Source: Bacidia rubella (lineage: Eukaryota; Ascomycota; Lecanoromycetes; Lecanorales; Ramalinaceae). From it: a stretch of 64,000 nt of DNA. Of this stretch, positions 11,333 to 20,738 are shown one piece after another; the stretch's first letter is position 1; every line of letters starts with the position of its first letter. Made by a program: the position numbers and the translations under genes. The notes under the pieces were generated by a model, which saw only the letters and a program-made list of their open reading frames with translations, ran no database searches and was not told where the DNA came from. Where the stretch lies: NCBI GenBank assembly GCA_032158265.1, contig JAVTIF010000001.1, positions 1,798,001 to 1,862,000 on the forward strand. Direction: 5' to 3'.

Positions 11333-11847
11333 ATGGAACAAGAACAAGGTGCTCAAGCGGCGCCAGCTGGATTCCGTCATCGACTACTCAGACCACTACT
11401 CCTAGCTCTTGTGAACATTGTAGTATTCTGTCTAACAGATCCTGCCTCTACTCCAGCAATTCGGGGACATGTTGCTACCTTTCTAATTGAGAATCCTGGA
11501 GCAGCAGATCTGGCGACAGCAATGTTTGATATCATATGCTATGTTCGAGAAATCTTAGATGGGGTTGATGCGATTGTGTCCTTGTGCTATCGGTCTGCTG
11601 TATCCTATACTACCGTGGAAGGATGCCTAGACTGCGAGATGTCTTGGTCACACATGGTGCACTGATCTACGGTCCTCGAGTGCTTCAACGCACGCTCCGC
11701 CAGACGTTAGCGATAGCCACTTACTTTGGCGTGCATGGCGTTGAGTGTCACTTCGAGATTGGACCTATTGACCAGTCGCTCGGGCGCATTATTGTTGACC
11801 CGAGCTTCGGCCTCCTTCAGGAACTCGTTACCTTTCTTGCTGCATAA
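11333..11847 (+). pseudogene. Frameshifted copy C of the small hydrophobic family
   Basis: The ATG at 11333 opens a frame with N-I-V-V-F-C-L-T-D-P-A-S, then a M-F-D block matching copy B and I-L-D-G-V-D-A-I-V. Homology then moves to another frame near 11565-11590: L-S-V-C-C-I-L-Y-Y and, further on, T-Y-F-G-V-H-G-V-E-C, the equivalent of F-Y-G-I, down to a TAA at 11845-11847. In the first frame translation stops at 11665 after 110 residues. One indel therefore separates two otherwise good halves, and no splice pair bridges them well. It is either a recent pseudogene, a base-calling error, or a truncated functional form. Confidence 0.65.
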
Positions 11848-12609
11848 TCGATTTCAACGAAGCTTTCGACAGATCTCAGGCAGGAAGACCAGCAATCAGC
11901 GAGTTTCTTAACAGAGCCAGGGTGATGGGGAATAGAACACTCCTCTCGTGGAAGAAACCATCCTCTGATATGCTAGATCTATTTGATGGGCTAGAGGCTG
12001 GGGAGACAGGTCATGCAACTGGATGGGTTACATTTTGAAATACTAAGTTGACCGCACGTTCTACTTACAGACTTTTTTTACCCTAATTAATGAAGGATCT
12101 TACGATTCCATCGAAGCTCCAAGAGGGCGTAGCGTCGAAGGTTCATGTTCATTCCGGTGGTGGCTCAGGCTGTGTTCTGGATCCAAACAATGAGCAGCCT
12201 AGACTGCTCTGCTACTAAACAATGATGTCCCGCGACACTCCCATGAATAATTCACTTTTGGACCCGGAGGCGCGTTATGCTAAGGCTGATAAACAAGCGT
12301 TGTTCTTCGCTGATGATTGCAATACCTGGTTTATCTGTTGTTTGCTTGAGCCAGGATGGCTTCAATACATCTGATTGCTTCTCCATCAAACAATGAAGAC
12401 TAACTTGCTAGGGGGGCTGCCTGCAGTGCAGACGCTGGACAGAAGAAAGGCACAACGTATAAGTATGGTCGTGAAGGGCAGAAAATGGAATCAGAAGTCT
12501 TCTTCCTTACTCTCTTCCCAGTCGATCTGTCCATTGTCTTTCAGTCACTATTGTGACGCCGCATTCCACCTTACCAAATCTCACTCTTCGTGATTTCCCC
12601 AGTGGAAGC
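11848..12609. other. Spacer between family copies C and D
   Basis: 762 bp with no supported gene on either strand and no further copy of the family signature in the frames I read. Confidence 0.4.
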
Positions 12610-13107
12610 ATGGACCAACAGCCTGGCCTACGATTTCTTCGTCAACTAGAAGCTACATTTAGACTCATCCTCAACATCATCATATTTATTTCAACGAGCC
12701 CTAACTCTACCAAGTGTATTCAAAGAACGATATTGGAGTTTCAGACTAGACACCAGGAGATTGCACATTCTTTGGATATCATGCTCCATCACGTAAATAC
12801 CGTTGTGATGGTGCTGATCTTTGTCGCTGACCACACATTAATGTTATCAGTTATCCTTTATACTTTTCACGAATTTGGACACCTACCTGACTGTCTAAGG
12901 CCATGGGCAACACGTTGGGTGGAGCTTCTGAAGATCTCGTTGTTCCTGCTGAAGTTAAAGACAGCATTCATGACGGCGGAGTTTAATGGAGTGAAAGTGT
13001 ATTTCCCGCCTGACCCAGATGAATTCTCAGCTTTGGCAGATTGGCGGGCTGTGGCCGGTCTGGCCGGCGAGGTGTTGTTGAAACTGCTTGCCTGGATTGA
13101 AGACTAA
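12610..13107 (+). CDS. Small hydrophobic protein, tandem family copy D
   Basis: 165 residues, intronless, ATG at 12610 (M-D-Q-Q-P-G-L); the frame is open upstream but only from a TTG. The signature is N-I-I-I-F-I-S-T-S-P-N-S followed by C-I-Q-R. A conserved-spacing hydrophobic segment follows (V-V-M-V-L-I-F-V-A-D then L-M-L-S-V-I-L-Y), then P-W-A-T-R-W, which corresponds to the W-P-W block of copies E and F, and a third segment ending in A-E-F-N-G-V, the F-Y-G-I equivalent. The C-terminus is a short amphipathic stretch ending in W-I-E-D. Function unknown. Confidence 0.72.
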   Translation: MDQQPGLRFLRQLEATFRLILNIIIFISTSPNSTKCIQRTILEFQTRHQEIAHSLDIMLHHVNTVVMVLIFVADHTLMLSVILYTFHEFGHLPDCLRPWATRWVELLKISLFLLKLKTAFMTAEFNGVKVYFPPDPDEFSALADWRAVAGLAGEVLLKLLAWIED

Positions 13108-13761
13108 CAAGTATGTCTCGGGAGTGACTTGAAGCTTGCACGTCAAGGGAACGCTTCTACATATCATTGCGCGCGCTCTCGCTTGTTTCTGGTCGACCCT
13201 AGCGCCACTTGTAAAGGTCGGGTTTGAAATGTTGATTGAAAGGGCCGTCGTGTCTGCAATATGACCGACAACAGAGTCATTCAATTGATATCCTAGGCTG
13301 GTATGCTTGAGACTAGGTGTCTTCAAATTCTTTTTGACTTACATTCATTTCCATATGACAAAACTTCCATATCCAACACAGTCAGCTCAAATTTTCAGTA
13401 CAGAAGTTATCAAGTCTCTTCATTGGCTGTTCTTGCGGCATCATAGCGTGACTATCTATTATCGAATACCTGCCGGACTAATGAACATGACCACCTGGCC
13501 GGTTGCCCGCATTGCTCCGTTGCCGATATTGCCCGGTTGCCTAGATTGTCTACTTGGAAAGACTTGAGACTGGACTTATACCTTTAAGAACGCCTTAGAT
13601 TCTTGTTCAATGCCAAAACTCCTAGCATCAGTCTCAGACATCACCCCGCCTTATCGAAACGTAACCTTCACCACTTCCTTTTCAGAGTTCAACGACTCGA
13701 CAAGACCATGGATTGACCGCCGCGACCGGCTCTCCGAAATAATGGCGATGCTATAGCCAGG
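13108..13761. other. Spacer between copy D and the decayed copy G
   Basis: No supported gene. An open frame from an ATG at 13611 ends at a TAG after about 48 codons and is not homologous to the family N-terminus. It may be the decayed 5' end of copy G, in a different frame. Confidence 0.35.
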
Positions 13762-14297
13762 CCTCTGCTGAATACCATAATCTTCTTCCTCACGTCTCCT
13801 AAGATCACAAGTTACATCCAAGAATGTGCTTATCACCACCTGTGGCGAGATATGACCAGACAGTCATCTGCAATGTTTACCTTGGACGTATTATACATCG
13901 ATCTGGACCTTGCAGAGTTGACCGTTAAGCTTTAGCATTCACGTCGCAGATATGTGCCCTCCAAGACGCAGCCGGTAAGCTGCCTGTAAGATTTCACTCT
14001 TGGCCAAAGCATTGCGCAGGCTATAATGGATTACTCTTAGCCCTCTTAGACACTCACACGATCTTATCAATCGTAAGTTTCTATGGAATTGGCACAGTAG
14101 ATGGTGTGAAAAGCAATCCAGCTTCCGCAGGCTTGAAAACTGTCTTCCTCGGACTTTGGGCACACTTCTCGCTAGACATTCTCAGATTCATTGATCTGTA
14201 CGGAGGAAATTGGTGGATAGGCTGGTATCGGGCACGCTTCTCTCAAGAAGTTCTGATGTTCATTGATCGGTACGGAGAACTTGATGTGGCAGATTGA
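13762..14297 (+). pseudogene. Decayed copy G of the small hydrophobic family
   Basis: Frame 1 from 13762 reads P-L-L-N-T-I-I-F-F-L-T-S-P-K, a clear copy of the family signature, then S-Y-I-Q and a D-L-A-E-L block before a TAG at 13933-13935. Homology resumes in another frame with L-P-V-R-F-H-S-W-P-K-H-C (13976 on), matching the W-P-W-P-R-Y-C block of copy F, then S-I-V-S-F-Y-G-I-G, the diagnostic third-segment motif. That frame stays open to 14297. No ATG precedes the signature in frame: the nearest upstream in-frame codon of note is a TGA. The copy thus lacks a start and has a frameshift near 13925-13940. Its C-terminus carries a 24-codon tandem duplication, listed separately. Confidence 0.7.
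14157..14297 (+). repeat. 72-bp tandem duplication inside copy G
   Basis: Units 14157-14228 and 14229-14297 are in the same frame. They encode F-S-L-D-I-L-R-F-I-D-L-Y-G-G and F-S-Q-E-V-L-M-F-I-D-R-Y-G-E. Divergence between the units shows that the duplication is not recent. Confidence 0.75.
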
Positions 14298-14890
14298 GTG
14301 AGATGACCGAAGACCTTGAGATGCTTCTAATGAACGCTTTCATATACTCAGACCACTACAAGCTGGACGGAGTAGAACTACCAAGGCGTCTGTGTCGAAA
14401 CCTTATCAAAGTGGAAGTTCTTTTGTCTCGTTCCAGTCCATCTGCTTCCATGAAGACCGATTAAAACATAGAAAGCCACTAAAAGATGATGGTCATGGAA
14501 GCAGCCATGTAAATTAGATGCCTTTTGTTAGTGTTAGAAATGTTTCTGACAAGCATTCATCCTCATATGGGCAAACATTGCTTGCACAAGGATTCCGTAA
14601 GGGATTGGTCAGTGTAGACATTGAGAGCAATGCGTTACCTGTTGTTCAAATCGAATCAACAGCCCCGTGATATCCTTACATGTTCTGAACCTGGTATTCC
14701 ACCTGAATGAGGTGATCGGCGTCAGGCTCTTATATGTCCCTGCATTGGAGACAACGTTTTCGTGGGCATGATGACCTCAGCCTAGCTTCTGACATCTCTG
14801 TGTCCATTTTTTCACTTTTCGTTTAATACGATTAGGAAGCACCTTAAGGCACCAACAACTGGAAAACTATCAGAGACATCAAAGACATGA
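14298..14890. other. No recognisable gene
   Basis: 593 bp without a supported open frame. It could contain the missing N-terminal part of the P450 remnant that follows, but I could not read any P450 motif (I-helix, E-x-x-R) in it. Confidence 0.4.
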
Positions 14891-15445
14891 TTGTTGTATT
14901 GCCTTTATCAGGCGTCTGTGTGTTGTTGCTATGCTCTCCCCCCAAATGAGCCGGATATTCCGCTGGCTACCAAGCTATCTCCGGACTCCTTTTCGCCCCA
15001 GTATCAAATTTGTTGGAAGTATGGGCACTTTATTGGCACCAAAGGCATCGTCGTCGGGGTCAACCCCTTGCTTACAAATTTTCGAAAGGATATACTTGGC
15101 GAAGACGTTCACAAGTTTAGGCTAGAACGCCGGCTTGATGTAGATGAAGAGACTCACGCCAGTGAAGAGCACGCTGTTCTTGGTACGTATGGATAAAATC
15201 GTCTTCTCTGCTTAGGAGCTCTTGCTTGTCGAACACAGTTCGGCGAAGGCCCTCGCGGATGCCTGGGGCGCAATGTGGCGATGCTCCAGATCACTAAGGT
15301 CGTGGCTGAGTTCTATCATCGTTTCGATGCTCGGTTGGTGTATCCAGAGCACAAGTGGAAAGTACACGGGTGTTACGTCACGAAGTCGACGGACATGGAT
15401 ATATGGGTCAGTGAGATCGGAGCCGACGATAAGACCGTGGGCTAG
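14891..15445 (+). pseudogene. Cytochrome P450 C-terminal remnant
   Basis: The frame starting near 14891 contains I-V-V-G-V-N-P, then D-I-L-G-E-D-V-H-K-F-R and L-E-R-R-L-D, which is the P450 region just after the meander (usual form F-R-P-E-R-W-L). A stop follows at 15194. The same frame then contains F-G-E-G-P-R-G-C-L-G-R-N-V-A-M from 15239, the full haem-binding signature with its Cys, and a typical pisatin-demethylase-like tail to a TAG at 15443-15445. The gap between the halves has a GTACGT donor at 15183 and a TAG acceptor at 15215, but that intron would be only 33 bp. About three quarters of the protein (N-terminus, I-helix, E-x-x-R) is missing, so it cannot be functional as read. Confidence 0.8.
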
Positions 15446-15785
15446 GTTGGGCGGATACTGCTCTTGCCACCAAGACTGTGGCCGCCTTTGTCTCAATAGC
15501 TCCGTTGAGTCTCGTGGTCGGAGATGCACTTACCTCTGGTTTGGCTGGGCTCCACTGCCGTTCATGGACTCTCGCTGCCCCATATCCGCAAGGACTATTA
15601 CGTGACAAAGGAATTTCCTCATCAGTGCAATCCTAGGCGCTTGAGGCATCTTTACACCCTAGCTCGGGTTCAGAAAGTCCGTCACAATATCAAAGTGAGC
15701 ATGTCCGCTTCTCTTGATTCGACATGCATATCTATGACGTTGGTTGAGGGTTACGCGCTCACTTTAGACTCGCGGATGGAATACT
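15446..15785. other. No recognisable gene
   Basis: 340 bp between the P450 remnant and the 3' end of the transporter gene; only short frames without motifs. Confidence 0.4.
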
Positions 15786-17132
15786 TCATAGTTTCTTCTT
15801 CATGTTCGTATCCATTTTCAATCTTGCCATCAGGACAAAAGTAGCCGAGGCCAGCGCAATCCCACCAGCATAGAAGATAGCGCCCCTGTAAAGTCCGATA
15901 TCTTGGGCCTTCTCTGCGCCGCTGGCAGCGATGAGCATTCCGGCAATCGGACTACCCATAAAGTATCCCCCAGTCCACCCAGTGACAGCCATTCCCATTC
16001 CCACCGCTGCTTGGCCGGGTCCTATCAAGCGGCCTACAGCAGTAGGCATCGTAACAAAGAAAGCGCCATTTGCAATCCCATTCAAAGCAGCGAAGACGAC
16101 GAGCAGACCAATTGTATTTGACACAGGCCATATAGCAAGCATGCTGATACCATTCAGTCCTACGGTCAGAAGGAGCGAATTGGTAGAGCCAAATCGATCG
16201 CAAGCAAAGCCCGCGCCCATCCGCCCAATTGCCCCACAAGCATTGAAAGCTGCGACGATACCCGCCCCAGTTGAAGGTGAGAGTCCAATAGAGTGAGCAA
16301 AAAGCGGGAGAAAGAATGGCGGGACAAAGAGTGCGAAAGTACCGACTGCGCCGGCGAGAAAGAGACCACAGAACGGCAAACTCTTAAAGAGGGACGTATC
16401 AACGAAAGGAGCATGCCTGGAAGGAGCTCGTTCTCGGATGAGCAAAGCAGCGGGAATACCACTTGCTAAAGTTATGCCTCCGACAATGCGAAATGTCCAC
16501 GGGATCCCTACCTTCTCAATGAGCGCTTGGATCACGATAGCCATGATGGTGGCTCCTAGACCACCGCCCAACTTCACCAACCCATTCGCGGTCCCGAGCC
16601 TGCCACTGAACCACTGCACGGGAACGCTATTGCTCATTGAATAAGTCAAGCTACTACCGACACCCGTAAGAGCACCAGCAGTAACGAAGAGGCCGCCAAG
16701 GTTGTCCGCAGTGAACCCACTCAGCAGCATGCCTATCCCCATCATGAGGACGCCTACTAGCATTGTATAGCGAGCGCTGATAAGTTGCGAAAGCTTCACA
16801 CAAATGAGCCCGCAGCAAGCGACGAGCCCGATGCTAAGGGAGCCGACGAAGGAAAGGGACGTTGTTGTGTCGCGGTCTGGGTATGCTTGGAGGATCGCTG
16901 CCTGGAAAACACCCCAGGATCCGCTCCAGCCATTAATCATGAAGGTGATAGCTGAGCAAGCGAAAACCACTGTCCATCCATATCCGCCATCGGGAATTGC
17001 TTCAAAGAAGGCGGACGTTGGGGCATCATCATCTATGTGGATGCGGTGCCTGTCGCTCGACTCGTGCGCAGTGGAGTTTGGCAGTTCTGAACTTTGTGTC
17101 AGTTCAATTGACTCTGTTTGGGTCGATGACAT
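15786..17132 (-). CDS. MFS monocarboxylate-transporter-like permease
   Basis: A plasma-membrane or organelle permease of the major facilitator superfamily, 448 residues, single exon, ATG at 17132. A ~45-residue Ser/Thr-rich N-terminal tail precedes P-D-G-G-Y-G-W-T-V-V, the signature of the monocarboxylate porter (SLC16-like) family at the start of TM1. About twelve hydrophobic segments follow, with the longer central loop (I-R-E-R-A-P-S-R-H-A-P) between TM6 and TM7, and the protein ends in a basic M-K-K-K-L. In fungi this family includes riboflavin and carboxylate transporters, but many members have unknown substrates, so none is assigned. It is intact and sits next to a dead P450 on the opposite strand, which could be the leftover of a small catabolic or secondary-metabolite locus. 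Confidence 0.88.
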   Translation of the reverse strand: MSSTQTESIELTQSSELPNSTAHESSDRHRIHIDDDAPTSAFFEAIPDGGYGWTVVFACSAITFMINGWSGSWGVFQAAILQAYPDRDTTTSLSFVGSLSIGLVACCGLICVKLSQLISARYTMLVGVLMMGIGMLLSGFTADNLGGLFVTAGALTGVGSSLTYSMSNSVPVQWFSGRLGTANGLVKLGGGLGATIMAIVIQALIEKVGIPWTFRIVGGITLASGIPAALLIRERAPSRHAPFVDTSLFKSLPFCGLFLAGAVGTFALFVPPFFLPLFAHSIGLSPSTGAGIVAAFNACGAIGRMGAGFACDRFGSTNSLLLTVGLNGISMLAIWPVSNTIGLLVVFAALNGIANGAFFVTMPTAVGRLIGPGQAAVGMGMAVTGWTGGYFMGSPIAGMLIAASGAEKAQDIGLYRGAIFYAGGIALASATFVLMARLKMDTNMKKKL

Positions 17133-18363
17133 GGTGGATTAGCAGGAGGAAGCTAAGCCACTACGTATATAGGACTTCGCCGTTGAACAGTTCGATATAT
17201 AGCGTAGCAAAAAGAGGCTCGCATCGGAAAAGATTTCAGAGTTGACGGCCTGACAGGGCAGTCAGCATACTGCGCGCAAATGATGAAGTATACGCTGTCT
17301 TTTGGCCTGAAGGCCCCCCCTCGGGAAGCCTGGAATAGGGGCTGTTAAAAGGGCAAATTGTCCGTACTAAGGGCACCAATACGCGCACATCTTAGCGTAG
17401 AAGCTGAAGCTTCCAGATTGTCCGCTTAGGACGTTAATCTTCTGATGTTCCGAACGCCATCTATATCTCCCATCATTTACAGAGTCCAGATGTCAGCCGG
17501 CGTCCTCAAGGACGTCCTTGATCCAACGACGGAGAGTGGAGTAGCTGAACATGTATTTTCGCTGGGAAGCTCACTCTCCATATGTGTCTGGGGTAGGAAA
17601 TCACTCATTCCGAAGGAGGTTCTTATGCTATGAGATTGTGGTTCCCAAGAACATGGCACGTGGCTAGAACACTCGAGGTGCAGCAATGTATATCTTGGTT
17701 GAGGCATGCACAGCCCAAAAAGCAAGCGTCCATACTTTCCCCGCAATAATTGAGCAGTTTGCCTTGATACCTTATTACTTGAATAGGAGGTGATACGATT
17801 TGGTTTGTTGGCGTTGATTCTTTGTGCTCGACCATAAGATCTTTCACCAAACAAGGTGACAGTGGCTGCTGGTCAGATTTCGTACCGTTTTGAATGTGGT
17901 GGCTTTCTATAGTATTCGGTGGGGTACAAGAAGAAGTGGCCTGGGATTGGCTCAGCAGTCTTTTTCTTGTGCTCAATGAGATATCAACTTCTGCGGTTGG
18001 TGTTAATGCGTGGAGTGATCTGCTCCTAATATAGGGAACGGAGTTTTGCCATCTCCTTGGGTGACCAGAGGGAGTAAAAATTGGTGGATCGTTTGATGTT
18101 ATGAACAACAAAAGATTTTGTGGAATCCTAGCTATGCTTATCAGTCAGCCGGCAAGCTGTACTGCTGTTAAGAACATGCCTGAAGCAAGGCGAATTTGCT
18201 TGAGCAACTACCGCTATTGACACATCTTCTTTTCGAGAATGAGGGTGCGGGGAAATTCAACTGTGTCAGTCGCAAATCTCCCACAGCATGACCCCATTTT
18301 GTTTCCACGTACACCGTTCAATACAAAAGTTGTGTCGCGAGCAAGCATCGCTACCATACTATA
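17133..18363. other. Long spacer without recognisable gene
   Basis: 1.2 kb. Minus-strand open frames (17477-17854, 17623-18111) show no domain, splice pattern or homology to neighbours. The left end is presumably the promoter of the transporter, the right end that of copy E. Confidence 0.45.
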
Positions 18364-18864
18364 ATGGAACAGCGACATGTCCTAGTTCCTCTGAACAGAT
18401 CTCATATCCTAGCCCGACTTATTGTCAACATCGCCATCTTCATCATGACATCTGACACATTCGCAGACAGCATTCGAAATTCCAACGTTATGTTACAGTA
18501 CAACAACTCATACATGGGCCGCTACGTATCAAAGATCTTGGAGCAGTACTTCATGGTGATCTTTGTCGTCGAGACTGTAGCAGAAGTCCTGGCTTTCGTC
18601 TCGTGCATTCATCGGTTCTTTCGCGCAGTGGGAGAAGAGGTGCCCGCATTTGCCCAGTGGCCTTGGCTGAGGCACGCGGAAATGTACATGGAAGTCTTCT
18701 GGGGGGCGATGAAGCAGTTCAATCTGTTAAGGCTATTGAATCTTTTTGGAATTGGCGACCGACTGGAGATCATATATCCCGGGCTGTTTGCAGTCATGAT
18801 GCTTGCGCGTAATGTGATGATAGAAATTGCTTACAAGGCTGTTCTCGTAGCGGAGGAGCATTGA
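18364..18864 (+). CDS. Small hydrophobic protein, tandem family copy E
   Basis: 166 residues, intronless, ATG at 18364 (M-E-Q-R-H-V-L). The signature is the most divergent of the set: N-I-A-I-F-I-M-T-S-D-T-F followed by S-I-R. A second segment (M-V-I-F-V-V-E-T-V-A-E-V-L-A-F-V) matches the E-x(3)-A-L block of copies B and F, then Q-W-P-W-L-R-H-A-E corresponds to the W-P-W-P-R-Y block of copy F, and L-N-L-F-G-I-G-D is the F-Y-G-I equivalent. A last hydrophobic stretch (L-F-A-V-M-M-L-A-R-N-V) could be a fourth membrane segment. The P450 remnant and MFS gene separate it from copies A-D and G. Function unknown. Confidence 0.72.
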   Translation: MEQRHVLVPLNRSHILARLIVNIAIFIMTSDTFADSIRNSNVMLQYNNSYMGRYVSKILEQYFMVIFVVETVAEVLAFVSCIHRFFRAVGEEVPAFAQWPWLRHAEMYMEVFWGAMKQFNLLRLLNLFGIGDRLEIIYPGLFAVMMLARNVMIEIAYKAVLVAEEH

Positions 18865-19159
18865 AGGTAGATTGGGCAATGGAGGTGGGGTCCTTGTGTG
18901 TTTATCAAGGTGTGTTTGTGGATTCCAGGTGGAGAGAAAGGATGAGACGGCTGACTGCATCCAGACACTTTCACAGAACCGCTAGGAAGCGATTGTTATT
19001 TCAACATCACAACTAGGGCACTCGTCACATCAGCCCACATTCTCAACAGCAAAAAGTTGTGCGACACTCACTCCAGTGTAAACACGACGTCCTCACATTT
19101 CACGGCCACTCCTCCATACCAACAAGTATACCCCTCGCAAAATCACCAAAACGGCAACA

Positions 19160-19660
19160 ATGGAACCACAACCGCCAGCAAGGCTTCAACACTGGCTAAT
19201 CTCCTCAATAAGCCTCATAACAAACCTCGCCATCCTCATCCTCACCTCCCCCTCTACAGCGAACCACATCCGCACTGCAGTCCTTGACTTGAAAGCACAC
19301 CACCCCACAGCAGCCGGCCACATCGAAAGAGCCTTCGACGATCTCGTATGGACAACTAATTTTATCGAAGCTACGAGCGCGCTAATAGCCCTACTATCTG
19401 TATTCTGTATGCTCCTTCACTCATATGGGCTCTTGCCAAGAAAATTGCAGCTGTGGCCGTGGCCTCGGTACTGCATTAGGATCCATGAGCTTTTCGTTTG
19501 TGTTACGCTTACTTTGGATGTGCCGCTGTCGATGGCGGAGTTCTACGGTATCAGTCAGCACGGAAAAAGCAAAGCCGTCTACTCAGCGTTCGCGGTGGCT
19601 TGGTTGGAGAACTCGGTGAGGGAGATAAAGCGGGATGTTGAGAGGGGCGTGTGGCCTTGA
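19160..19660 (+). CDS. Small hydrophobic protein, tandem family copy F
   Basis: 166 residues, intronless, ATG at 19160 (M-E-P-Q-P-P-A-R-L). The signature reads N-L-A-I-L-I-L-T-S-P-S-T followed by H-I-R; the H-H-P-x(2)-A block and an A-F-D-D-L block come next, then I-E-A-T-S-A-L-I-A-L-L-S-V, W-P-W-P-R-Y-C-I, a third hydrophobic segment and A-E-F-Y-G-I-S. Three clear hydrophobic segments are visible; the basic C-terminus (E-I-K-R-D-V-E-R) is soluble. Codon third positions shift from C in the 5' part to G in the 3' part, as in several neighbouring conserved genes, which argues for long residence in this genome. Last copy before the conserved SEC4 gene. Confidence 0.75.
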   Translation: MEPQPPARLQHWLISSISLITNLAILILTSPSTANHIRTAVLDLKAHHPTAAGHIERAFDDLVWTTNFIEATSALIALLSVFCMLLHSYGLLPRKLQLWPWPRYCIRIHELFVCVTLTLDVPLSMAEFYGISQHGKSKAVYSAFAVAWLENSVREIKRDVERGVWP

Positions 19661-19970
19661 GTGAAATGAGAAGAACGCTAGAGTTAAATATGCGATGAGA
19701 CTGGGGTTGTGTAACTGTGAACGAAAATGACGCTTGACATGGGAAAAGATGTGGAGGACGTTAATGCTTGAACTGTCCTTCAGACTTATCTCACATCGAA
19801 CGAGAAATTCATCTTCGTACCCTAAACGCCGTGCGAATCAGAAAATTACATGCTGGAACCTGTACGGTAGACCTACTAACAAAGCCTTTGGTAGCAGATT
19901 CGATGCTCTTGCTCACCTGCTTAGCTCTTCTTTCATCTCCAACCTTCCTCTACTGATAAAGGGTCCAATT
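19661..19970. other. Spacer, right edge of the accessory island
   Basis: 310 bp between copy F and the convergent SEC4 gene; presumably 3' untranslated sequence of both. Confidence 0.45.
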
Positions 19971-20738
19971 CTAGCAACACTTCCCACTCATACCAGCAAC
20001 GCCGCTGCTCTGCCCTGCGACATCCACCCCACCACCTTGTGGCCCTGGGTCCGTCTTGCTGGTATCGATGATTCTTTTCTTGATGTCTGCGGCTAAGCTG
20101 TAGAATGCTTTCTCCACATTGATGTTGCTCTTGGCTGAAACTTCCATGAAGGGGATGCCTAGCTCGTCTGCTAATTGTTGGCCTCGCTCTGTTGAAATGA
20201 TGCGCTTCTCTTCCCAGTCACACTTATTGCCGATCAGGATCTTGTTCACGCCTTCGCTCGCGTGTTGTTCGACATTGGAGAACCAGGTACGAATGTCTGT
20301 GTTGCAGGTTAGCCAGCATGCTTCGCAATTTGCACCGTTCTATTGGGGGTGGAACGCACTGTTGAAGCTCCTCTCATCCGTGACATCATACACTAGCAAT
20401 ATTCCCATGGCACCTCTGTAATAAGCTGTTGTGATTGTCCTGAACCGCTCCTGACCAGCAGTGTCCCATATCTGTAGCTTTACTCGTTTACCGTCAAGCT
20501 CAATTGTTCTGATCTTAAAATCTATGCCTATCGTTGTGATGAAGGATGGTGTAAACGAGTCTTCGCTGAAGCGGAGTAGGCAGCAGGATTTGCCAACACC
20601 TGAGTCGCCTATGAGGAGGAGCTTTATCTGTGGTAAGAGGAGTCGTTGTCAGCTTTAGACCATATGACATTTGGAATACCCAATCGATAGCGCGAATGGA
20701 TGGCTTACTAGGAAGTCATAATTCCTGGTGCCAGCCAT
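19971..20738 (-). CDS. SEC4: Rab GTPase of the SEC4/Rab8 class
   Basis: A secretory-vesicle GTPase that tethers post-Golgi vesicles to the exocyst at hyphal tips (SrgA/Sec4 in moulds). 207 residues from exons 20738-20709, 20627-20360 and 20296-19971. The N-terminus N-Y-D-F-L-I-K-L-L-L is typical. G1 is G-D-S-G-V-G-K-S, G2 region T-T-I-G-I-D-F, G3 W-D-T-A-G-Q-E, G4 N-K-C-D, G5 S-A-K; the protein ends in G-K-C-C for double geranylgeranylation. The specificity segment N-V-E-Q-H-A-S-E-G-V and N-K-I-L-I-G-N-K-C-D-W are strongly Sec4/Rab8-like. Splices between N-Y-D-F-L and I-K, and after S-F-N, restore the family sequence exactly. Confidence 0.95.

Noticed and set aside
15183..15215. 33-bp intron that would join the two P450 halves
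   Set aside because: It restores the frame, but it is shorter than any supported intron here and the N-terminal three quarters of the P450 are missing anyway, so the locus is kept as a pseudogene.
17477..18111. Minus-strand open frames of 125 and 162 codons
   Set aside because: No domain, no family pattern and no splice structure; composition looks random, so no gene is called.
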